From Azolla caroliniana (taxonomy: Eukaryota > Polypodiophyta): 64,000 nt of DNA. Positions 10,143 to 18,695 of this stretch are shown here, one piece after another. The position numbers and the translations under genes were made by a program. Positions within the stretch are counted from its first letter, which is position 1; each line of letters starts with the position of its first letter. The stretch covers positions 8,618,001 to 8,682,000 of the forward strand of contig JBHGNT010000008.1 of assembly GCA_043228905.1 (NCBI GenBank), read 5' to 3'. A model generated the notes under the pieces. The model was not told the DNA's origin. It made no database searches and saw only the letters and a list, made by a program, of their open reading frames with translations.

Positions 10143-11284
10143 ACGGCTCCTAAGGGAGGTGTGACAATGGAATATGTGAAGAATGGAATTCTAAATGAAA
10201 ATGTGACGGAGGACGCAAGGAACAATATCATACTCGGAAGCTTTGGTTGCTAAAACTAGAGGAAGAAGCCAAAACAGAAGTGATGGCCGAAACAACAAAG
10301 GTAGAAGTAGAAGTAAGTGAAGGTCTAAATACAAAGATTTAGTTTGTCATTTTTGTGGTAAGACAGGTCACATAAAGAAATATTGCTTCAAATGGAAGGA
10401 GAATAAAGAGTCGAACTACGTGAAAGATAAGAAGAATGTAAATGACAATATTGATTCTGTTAATGTTGGTTCCTTTAATGATTTACTTATTGTATGTAAT
10501 AGTTACAATGAAATTAACATAAGTAGCCATGAAACCACTTGGATTCTTGATAGTGGTGCCTCCCACCATGTTACGTTTAGAAGGGATTTTTTCTCATCTT
10601 ACACTCCAACTAACTATGGTGTTGTGAAGATGGGGAATGATGGATTCGCAAAGGTAATCAACGGAGGAACCATTTGCTTGCAAACCAACTCGAGATTTAA
10701 GTTGATTTTGCATCAAGTACGACACATGCCCGATATTAGATTGGATCTAATCTCCACATGTACATTAGATGACGAGGGCTATAGCCATGCGTCTCAAAAT
10801 GGTAAGTGGAAAGTATGTAAGGGTTCTTTGATTGTTGCTAAAGCTAATAAATGTTGTCACAATGGTTTATATCTTTTGCAAGCTTCTATCTCCACTGACT
10901 TTGTCAAGTAGTTGAGAATCCAGATGTTTCAAAATTGTGGCATAAGAGATTGTCCCATATTAGTGAAAGGGGACTTGACTTTCTAGCTAAGAAGAACATA
11001 CTGCTAGGTTTAAAAGATATGAAATTCGATACATGCTATCATTGTTTGGCATCAAAGCTAAAAGGGTTTCCTTTAAGCATTCTTCTCTTCGACAAGAAAG
11101 TGTACTCGAGCTAGTGCATTTCGATATGTGTGGACCCTTGAAGGTAAGGTCAATAGGTGGAGCACTTTATTTTGTTACTTTCATTGATGATCATTCTAGG
11201 AAGCTTTAGGTTTGAATGTTGAAGTCAAAAGATCAAGTATTTGATGTTTTTAAAGAGTTTCATGTTTCTATTGAGAGAGAGGCA
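10143..11284 (+). pseudogene. Copia C2 gag end, protease, integrase start
   Basis: Plus-strand fragment. The gag end has a basic stretch and the zinc knuckle CHFCGKTGHIKKYC (about 10351-10392), with one stop just upstream (SRSK then TGA). Protease has WILDSGASHHVT (D-S-G active site), then KMGNDG, DIRLDLIST and DDEGY (10420-10911). Pre-integrase follows with WHKRLSHIS and CYHC, and the integrase start with HFDMCGPLK and FVTFIDDHSR, with stops after 10911. It is cut at 11284 by the A3 LTR. The order is ordinary Tnt1-like copia. Confidence 0.88.
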
Positions 11285-11786
11285 TGACGAATAATAGTGC
11301 CCGGCCACAACCGAGTCTCACTCTCACAATGGAAGAAATAGAAAATAGAAAAAAGACGACACAAAATATTAGCATGGAAAACCCTAATCGGGAAAAACCA
11401 TGGGAGTTCTTGGAACTCCGAACAGGATCAGTATAGGAAGGAGGTATTACAGTAATAGTCATAAACATAAACAACTGGCGGATACAAACAAAAACAACAT
11501 TCTATATCTCTATCTCTCTCTGTCTCTATTTATACCACAACAACTACCAACAATATACATATTTATTGCCCTAAGTTATATTTATACTTACATAACTTAT
11601 GGGCTATTTGCAGATGTAGTCTCAACACCCCATGAGAAACATGAGATTTTGTCTCTCTTCCATTTCATACTGGATCCGACCAGACTCCTTCCAGGTCCAT
11701 CCGATCCGATTCCTTCCTTCGACTCGTCCAATCCGGCTTGTCCGGTTCTCATCTGCATCCCATCCGTAGGGACCGGTTTCCCAACA
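11285..11786 (-). repeat. 3' LTR of copia A3
   Basis: Minus-strand LTR of about 502 bp. Its U3 start TGTTGGGAAACCGG lies at 11786, and its other end is at TGACGAATAAT, 11285. A polypurine tract follows at about 11787-11800. The conserved gggaaaaaccatggg segment of family A LTRs is at 11391-11405. Confidence 0.78.
11572..11599 (-). promoter_or_regulatory. TATA stem-loop of the A3 LTR
   Basis: TAAGTTATAT (11572-11581) and ACATAACTTA (11590-11599) pair around the TATA-containing loop with one mismatch. The arms differ from those of A2 and A5 on both sides in a compensating way. Confidence 0.6.
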
Positions 11787-11999
11787 AACCCCCCCTTCAC
11801 TCCTGCATGGGATGTTTCACCAATCCTATCTATCTCCGACACATGTCCAGCTTGTCGGTTGACAACAACTTGGTTAGCATGTCCGACCTGTTCTCCTCCG
11901 TATGGATCTTCATCAACAAAAACTCTTTATCTTCTACTTTCTCCCGAAGCCAATGATATCTCCTCTAGATGTGCTTGGTCCGGGAGTGGTAGGTTGCGT
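11787..11999 (-). pseudogene. Copia A3 RNase H, first fragment
   Basis: Minus-strand RNase H end matching A4 at 57305-57520. It stops at the NATYHSRTKH region, where gypsy H is inserted, and continues at 42286. Confidence 0.75.
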
Positions 12000-12936
12000 T
12001 GTCATGAAGATTTCTGGCTATGGTGTGAAAACTAGATGGAATGGGCCAAGTTGTCAATGTGCAACATGTGCACATGTACATTAGGAAATGTATACAAATA
12101 ATAAGGGGGATAATTATTCCACATTGTAACATCCTTCCCTCTTTGGACTATAAAAGGAGGGAGGGGTCTCTTGTGAAGGGGTTGTCCATTTTGAGTTAGG
12201 AGGGTATACCACTTCGATCTAAGGTACAATAGTCTTGTATATTCCTTTTACTTTCCTTTAGGGTTTAGTAGCATTCTTCTTCTTCTTTCTTTTGGGTGTT
12301 CTTCTTGGAGTGGAGGTTTAGGGTTTCTCTCAGTTCCTATCTCTCTTCTTTGTTAGGGTTTTGTACGGTTTAGAGCTCACATGCTCTGAGGGTTTCTATT
12401 CGTAGCTCTGTCTCCTATGCAAGTCCCCACTCGTGTAGATGAGCCCGAGTGCTCCTCGACTAGCAGCTTGGCAGCAGACAGTTGTTGCCCTTTGATTAGA
12501 AGGCTCATCTTCAGTGCAAGGCTTCCACTCGCGTACGTGAGCCCGAGTGCTCCCCGATTGGTGCATGCGTGTAGATGGTTGTTGTATATGTTCGGTACTG
12601 GACCGGCTTGAAACCGGCGTTGTAATTTTGTGGTCTTGTATATACATTCATAAGAAGTTGTGCATATCTGTTTCTCTATTGGTGTCGGGTGCATTTCCTT
12701 CTTTTCGGCTTCTGTACATAGGAAGCGTGTGTTGAGTCGGTGTTGCGCGTGTGCCCTCTCTCTCTCCCTCTCTTCTGTTCGGTAGCCTCTGATACCCGTC
12801 CGGAATTGCTCCGGTTAGTGCCACGGCCGACGCGGCCCGTTCCAAAGAGAGTTGGTCTCTCGGTATCCATCTCTTCCTAATCTGTGACCTCAATGGTCCC
12901 GCCCAATCCGACATGTGCACACGGAATACCGCGACA
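12000..12936 (+). repeat. 5' LTR of gypsy H
   Basis: 937-bp LTR from TGTCATGAAGATTTC to ...ATACCGCGACA. The start matches the G2 LTR (TGTCGTGAAGATTTTC, minus strand from 59462). The last ~140 bp recur at 42143-42285, the only remnant of the H 3' LTR. A TATA box is at 12149-12156. A ~98-bp direct repeat (tgcaag...cactcg...gagcccgagtgctcc) begins at about 12418 and 12515. Confidence 0.82.
12133..12164 (+). promoter_or_regulatory. H LTR TATA box enclosed by an inverted repeat
   Basis: CCTTCCCTC (12133-12141) and GAGGGAGG (12157-12164) pair almost perfectly around TATAAAAG. Confidence 0.5.
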
Positions 12937-12937
12937 T

Positions 12938-12960
12938 CTTTGGTGAACCCAACGTGAAAG
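12938..12960 (+). other. Primer-binding region of gypsy H
   Basis: TTTGGTGAACCCAACGTG begins 3 bases after the LTR end. Gypsy G has the near-identical TTTGGTGAACCCGACGTG at the matching place, so this is the family primer site. I do not assign the tRNA. Confidence 0.6.
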
Positions 12961-12974
12961 GGCGGCAAGGGAGG

Positions 12975-13740
12975 ATGGAGTTGGAAGATGATGACTTCGT
13001 ACAGATGGTGGTCAAAGTGGTGATGGAGTTCGACTGAGTGACGATGAGACGAGAGGCAATGCAACAAGCGGTGAGGGGTGTGGTAGAAAGAGTCAGTTGT
13101 TTCAATGGGGACAAAGTCCCATTCTACTTGGAAGTCTACAATGCGGAAATGGAGGTGCAAGGTATAAACGAGGCATTGAGGCTGGAGTTCTTTTGTCGCG
13201 TCCCAACGGACCAGATGCACGTGGAAGTAAAAGAGCTCTGAGAAGCTCATAGTTCATGGGAGGCCTTCGAAGAGGCGCTCCTACAGGCATACGGAGGATG
13301 GCGTGAATTCGACTAGTGGGTTGCATCGGCAAAGACCCACTAGGGCACAAGAAAGATGTTCCTAGAGTTTGGGCGGCGCTTTGCTCAGCTCCTGGAACGG
13401 AAACAAAGATTGGTGGGGGTGGACAAATTCCTACTATTCATTAGGTCGATCGACCAGACAGAATGGGAGGCCATCGGAATCGAGCTCAAAGATGACGACG
13501 GAGCGAATGGCCTTACGGAGGATTAGTTGGAAGTCAAACAGGTATGCCGAAGGTTGGATAAGGAACGGCCTGCGAAAGGAAAAGGGAAGAAGACGTGCGA
13601 TGGCACGCCATCACAGCAGGGAACAGTCGCACGATGAGACGGAGCGGCGAGGCTTGATATCGAAGCCCTTGTCTGAGAAGCGTTCGAGGCTCTGAAGATG
13701 AATGTCGAAAAGGAGGAGAGATCCGGCACGCGGCCGGAGT
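12975..13740 (+). pseudogene. Gypsy H gag
   Basis: Plus-strand gag with frameshifts. Readable segments are VPFYLEVYNAEMEVQGI (13038-13241), similar to ATSYLEAYRAEMIMRNI in G gag, and a later FLEFGRRFAQLLER stretch near 13360-13400 that parallels EFKQRFARLSVLD in G. It therefore belongs to the G/G2 group. No zinc knuckle is found. The reading merges into the repeat region at 13750-15440. Confidence 0.7.
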
Positions 13741-14035
13741 CCGAATACTCGGAGCTAGTCAGCCTTCCGAGGGAAGGCGGACGTGGCCCATGTGGAGGCA
13801 GTACCACAGTACCACGGGAGAGGGTGTGGACCAAGTCACCCTCTCGGCTCTTGGAGAAAGACCGACAGAGGATAAGGTCGGAGTCGGGAAGAAGACAATT
13901 GCTAGTTTGGAACGGAACTGATAGTTCCGGGCATGACTACCCAAAACTCCGGACATTGGAGAAGCAAGCCAAGGTGGGGCTTGGGCGATCGAAGAGGAGA
14001 AAGCCACCGACAAAACCATTGAAGAGACGTAGGCT

Positions 14036-15440
14036 ATGGAAGAGTTGGAGGTCGGACGGAGAGATCCCTCCACACCATTTCTAGAGACTACGACAGTTCA
14101 GCCGACGTGGCAATGTGAGACCGGAGAGAAGGAAGGTGGTAGCGAGGCAACTCGGTTCGAGAGAAGTAAAAAAGGAAGTGGTGAAATGAAGGATGATCCT
14201 AGGTGTCTCCTCACACTTGATCTGGAGACTTCGGTAGTCGGGCCAAGAGCCGATGTGAGACTGGAGAGATGGATGGTGGCGGCTGGAGAGCGGGAATCGA
14301 CGATGCGGCGAAGCGCGGATGGAATGGTCCTTCCACACCGGATCCAGAGACTTCAGTAGTCGGGCCCGAGAGCCGGCGAGAGACCGGAGAGATGGAAGGT
14401 GGCGGTGAGAGGACATGGCCTGAGGCCAGCATGCGTGAAAGGGAGGATGAGGCCGGCAAGGCGGCCAAAGACGAAACCATGGCGAATGCGGAAGACGAAA
14501 TCAACTGAGACCGATTCGAGCAAATGATGAGTCGGCCCAGCCGGAGAAAGATGCAACCAGGGCCGGTGAGCCCAGACAAAGACGGATGCGGAGAAGAGCA
14601 CTCCACATCGTTTCCGGAGACTTCGGAAGTTCGGCCGACAGGGCAGCGTAAGACTGGAGAGATGAAAGGCGGTAGCAAGGAGTCCTCGCACAATGCCAGC
14701 GAAGATGGATGGGAGATGGTCTACAAGGAGGCCAAGGAAAAAGCCACGGTAGAGCGAAGTATAGAGGCAAGAGAAGGTGCCGAAAGAAGTAGAGTTGGAA
14801 GTCGGCCCAACCAGGAGCTGATCCGGTCAGAATTTTGATTCGGACGATCCGCGCATGGATCGTTCGGCCAAAACTGGGCCGAGATGTGGAAGACAACATA
14901 GAGGCAGTTGAGCCTGATCGGTAGGAGACAAGTCCGGACGAGAAACGGGAATGCCGAATTCCAGATGACCTATCCGGAGAGAAGCAAAAAGGGAATGAGC
15001 GAAGTCAATGGCCCGAATAGAAGACCCGATAGGGATCCTCCACACCTAACCTAGGGACTTCGGCCATTGCGGATTAACATAGGTTGCAGTAGGCGAAGGC
15101 ACCGGGAGAATCGAGCGGACTGCAATGGAGGCCATGAGGGCCAATCGAGCGAAGAGGGTTTTCCTCGTAGCAGAGCAACGTTATCAAAGGATGCGGACGA
15201 CACCAAACCAGAGGGGACTGACTTGGGAGTCAGGGAAAATGAGTGTTGACCCGAAGAAGTACACAATGAAGAGCGGAACGAGGTTCGTGCAATATGGCCG
15301 TGTAAGGGCTGAGTAGTGAGCACGGAGGGCATCGATGGTGACGGGGAGAGACGGTAGACCGAAGTATGGATCCTTCACACTCGTTCCCGAGACTTAGGCG
15401 GTTGCATCTAAGAACCAACGGAAGACCTAAGAGACGGAAA
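14036..15440 (+). repeat. Degenerate tandem repeats in gypsy H, PETSVVGP type
   Basis: At least six copies of a motif (ccacac..., then ggagacttcggtagtcgggcc-like) at about 14068, 14205, 14330, 14600, 15040 and 15368. The best copies translate as PSTPFLETTTVQP, LLTLDLETSVVGP, PSTPDPETSVVGP and HSTSFPETSEVRP, each followed by a TGE(M/K)xGG-like segment. Copies are 125 to 430 bp apart and lie in two plus-strand frames because of indels. G has no equivalent. Confidence 0.65.
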
Positions 15441-15476
15441 CTGGTGACAAGGATGCGGAGGTCATGGCCAAAACAG

Positions 15477-15913
15477 TGTCATGATATGGCAAGTCTCGAA
15501 CCAATAACCTTATGTTATATGGGTCGAGCTCTTGACCATTACATTATCTATTATAATACGTAGGATATTATTTTCATTTAAGTTTTACTATAGAAAATTA
15601 TTGTATATTCCAGATGTTCTTTGGAACATTCTAGAAGCTTCAGGACTATTCCTGAGAACACTATCAAAAGAGGCACAAGGCATTATTTCGAACCAAATTG
15701 GTTCAACGCCAGTCTTAAGCCTCATAGCTATTTGTACTTACTCTTCACATAATATATCATCTGTTATCATCATCCTCTCTCTCTCTCTCTCTCTCGCTCT
15801 CTCGCTCTCTCTCTCTCTCTCTCGTGAGTCTTACGCAATCTGTCCTCTTAGTACTAATAGTACTTCCCTTCTCTAGTACTAACTCTCTCTCTATTTTAGT
15901 ACTATTCATGACA
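15477..15913 (+). repeat. 5' LTR of chromovirus K
   Basis: 437-bp LTR, TGTCATGATATGG...TTCATGACA. The first 135 bp recur at 30020-30154 as the truncated 3' LTR. It contains a (CT)n run (about 15775-15825), a heat-shock element, a TATA-like TATCAAAAG at 15663-15671, and an antisense tRNA B-box-like CTCGAACC near the start. It is inserted in gypsy H internal sequence. Confidence 0.83.
15623..15642 (+). promoter_or_regulatory. Perfect four-unit heat-shock element, K LTR
   Basis: GGAACATTCTAGAAGCTTCA reads as GAA-TTC-GAA-TTC at exact 5-bp spacing (GAA 15624-15626, TTC 15629-15631, GAA 15634-15636, TTC 15639-15641). That is the binding pattern of heat-shock factor trimers. It lies about 20 bp upstream of the TATA-like TATCAAAAG. 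Confidence 0.75.
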
Positions 15914-15983
15914 GTTTGAACCAAATTTTCTATCTGGTCTTCTTTTCGGTTTCCCTCATCCTCTTACCCCTTTTTCCAATACT

Positions 15984-17440
15984 ATGGCTATTGTTAGCAC
16001 CCAAGAATATCAATCTTTTTTTTCCGAGCTAGAGTGTCTAAAAGAAAATTTCGTTGCATTGGAACAAGAAAACCAACAATTGTTAGGGGATCTTCAACAA
16101 ATTGCTTTAGAAAAATAGCAAACGTAGCAACAACATGGGGAGTTAGCATTACGCGTACAACAACTAGAAGCAACCATCGTAGCGTTACAACAACAAGGAT
16201 CAAGTCCCCAAGGACTTCATAAAGAGCCCAAGATTGGTCTTCTTGTGAAATTCAATGGAACGCGCTCACAATTCAGAGTATATCCTTAATCATGTATGCT
16301 TAGTCATGCAAATGCATCCTTCCCGATACCCCACTAATGCATCCCGAGTAGGCCTAATAGGCAAGTTGCTCAGCGGCTCAGCCTTAGCATGGTTCGCTCC
16401 GCTTTTGGAAAAACAATCGCCCTTGCTTAATAACTTTGAAGACTTTATTAGCGAGTTTAAAGCCTGCTTTGGAGATACCGACAGCATTAGGACAGCGATC
16501 AACAAAATCCAAAGATTGCGTCATAGCGATCGTCCAGCCTCTAGCTACACGACGGATTTCTGTCTACTCACCTCAAATATCCCCTGGGATGATCAAGCAC
16601 TAATGGAGTAGTTCTGCTACGGCCTGCGAAACGATGTCAAAGATTTACTTTTAACCTTTCCTGAAGAACCCAAAATCTCTTACAAAAGCAATCAATCGAG
16701 CGGTCCGATGCGACAACCGCCTTTTCGAACAACGTTCGGAATGACAATTTCAAATGCCACGGACTAGGCCAGAGCCCACATACGCCTCAGTCGTAGCTAA
16801 ACCAGTTGCATGAGATGTATCTCAGGCAAATACTCTGACGCCAATGGAGATCGACACGATGCGTCGATGTGGCCCATTATCGGAAGAAGAAAAGCAACGA
16901 TGACATGCAAATCGATTATGTCTTTATTGTGGTGGACCAGGGCATATCGCCATCAACTGTCCCCATAGGCCAAGAAAACAGGTAAATCAAATCGTAGCTT
17001 GTACTAAACCCGAGTCAATTCCCTTAGGAGTGTCTGATGTATTAATAGTACTGATAGCCCAAGTATCTTAAACAAATTTGAAATCCTTAGTCAATTAGAG
17101 GAAGATTTAAACGACTAAGTTCAGCCAAAATAGAAGTCGTTTGGTTGGACAGCCCTAGATTTGTGCAGCCCATTAGTTATTCCATTCCCTCTAAGCAAGT
17201 TAGCAATGTGTTCTTAGCCCAAGATATGATTAGTACTAAAAGTACCCCACCAGTACATGTCTTAGCACTTTTAGATTCCGTAGCCAATTCCTGTTTCATG
17301 GATCGGAATTTTGCCCAAGCTTGTTAGATATCCTTAAAAACACTTCCTTGCCCCACATCTGTAGTAGTCATTGATGGTCATCCCATTGCTTTTGGGAATA
17401 TCGTAGAAGAGTCAAAACTCATTCAGGTTGTCCTAGATAG
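15984..17440 (+). pseudogene. Chromovirus K gag and protease
   Basis: gag starts at ATG 15984 (MAIVSTQEYQSFFSELE) with an N-terminal coiled coil rich in Gln. A retrotransposon gag core follows at 16255-16611 (LIGKLLSGSALAWFAPLLE, then FEDFISEFKACFGD) and the zinc knuckle CLYCGGPGHIAINC at about 16918-16960. The protease region around 17270 reads LLDSVANSCFMD, with Val where active aspartic proteases have Gly. Stops at 16117, 16126 and later fit CAG-to-TAG changes. Not functional as it stands. Confidence 0.85.
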
Positions 17441-17444
17441 CTTT

Positions 17445-18189
17445 GTGTGTGTGGTATCATTTAATATAATCAGTAGTCTAGACCATCCCATTGTCCTGGG
17501 ATTACCTTGGTTTGAGGTACATAATCTAGACATAGATTGGAGAACAAGAGAAGTCCGGTATCGACAACCCCGAGAATCTACTCATCGAGTTTCGACCATT
17601 TCGCTCCATCAATTACGAGAAGAAGGACGCAAGGAGTCAATGTTTCTATTTGCAGTATCAATACATCCTTCCAACACTATTAAAAAGGAATCCTTAGTTC
17701 GAATTCCCGCGAAATATCATCCTTATGCCGATGTATTTGACAAGGTTAGAGCTGGTACTGTTCCTCATCATCGTCTCTATGATTGTCCTATTGATTTACA
17801 ACCAGGAACAGAGCCACCGTGGGGACCGATTTACAACTTGACGCCAACCGAGTTGGAAGTCCTTCGAGCCTACATAGAAGAGAATTTGGCAAGCGGGTTT
17901 ATTCGTCATTCGAAATCTCTAGCTGGTGCACCCATTTTCTTTGTCAAAAAGACAGATGGACCCCTTCGTCCCGTCATTGATTACCATGGCTTTAATAAGG
18001 TCACCATTCGGAATAGGTATGCACTTCCCCTTATATCAAGTCTATTAGAACGTGTAAATGGTGCCAAGTTTTTTACAAAAATCGACTTACGAGGCATATA
18101 ACCTCGTGCGGATCCGACTGGGAGACGAATGGAAGACTGTGTTTCGCACCCGATATGGGCACTTCGAGTATACCGTTATCTTGTTCAAT
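17445..18189 (+). pseudogene. Chromovirus K RT, 5' half
   Basis: Plus-strand RT entry: IPAKYHPYADVFDK, PTELEVLRAYIEENL, GFIRHSKS, PIFFVKKTDGPLRPVIDYHGFNKVT and [11 protein letters not shown] (first catalytic Asp in KIDLRG). A frameshift near 18100 is followed by [13 protein letters not shown] and [14 protein letters not shown] is split at 18190-18194 by element E and resumes at 27541. Confidence 0.9.
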
Positions 18190-18194
18190 CTAAC

Positions 18195-18651
18195 TGTTAA
18201 TCGGCTAATTACTAACTACTACCGATACAGAAGAGTGAACGTCGCTACTCAACGTTCTAACAAGGAATTGTGTTTTACGAACGGAATTATACTATATTAA
18301 TCGGTAATTACCGTGATCGTTACTTAGTTATAAATTAGGAAGCTTGCACTTAACAACATAGACAATAGAAAGAACACAGAATCCGTACAGGATATTCCTA
18401 ACTTAAACTTATATTACTAAATAAAATGACCTTTCTTACAATGCCTTCGGTTCCCTTTTATAGGTATACCGAAGGTCTTTTCTCATCAAGAACTATTCCT
18501 ACTTACTATCAAGAATTACAAAATTATCTAACTAACTTAGTTCTCTTTGTTTACTGCTGAGTCATTGATCCGAACAGTCGATCCGAACCGACTCCGTTTT
18601 CGACGCTTTCCCACTTGTTCGGTAAAACTGACTGTCCGGGTCTGGGTAACA
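18195..18651 (-). repeat. 3' LTR of element E
   Basis: TGTTAATCGG...GGGTAACA. It differs from 27079-27535 by three C/T changes, all in CpG context. It contains the 12-bp palindrome CGGTAATTACCG at 18302-18313. The minus-strand TATA box CTATAAAAG lies in the loop of CCTTCGGT/ACCGAAGG (18444-18451 and 18468-18475). Confidence 0.95.
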
Positions 18652-18695
18652 CTTGGCACGTCCGTGGGCCAGGACCTTGTCCAGCGAACCCACGC

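Noticed and set aside
12377-15418. Many overlapping minus-strand open frames opposite gypsy H
   Set aside because: They are antisense shadows of the GC-rich gag and repeat region, with low-complexity Pro/Ser/Arg composition and no domain.
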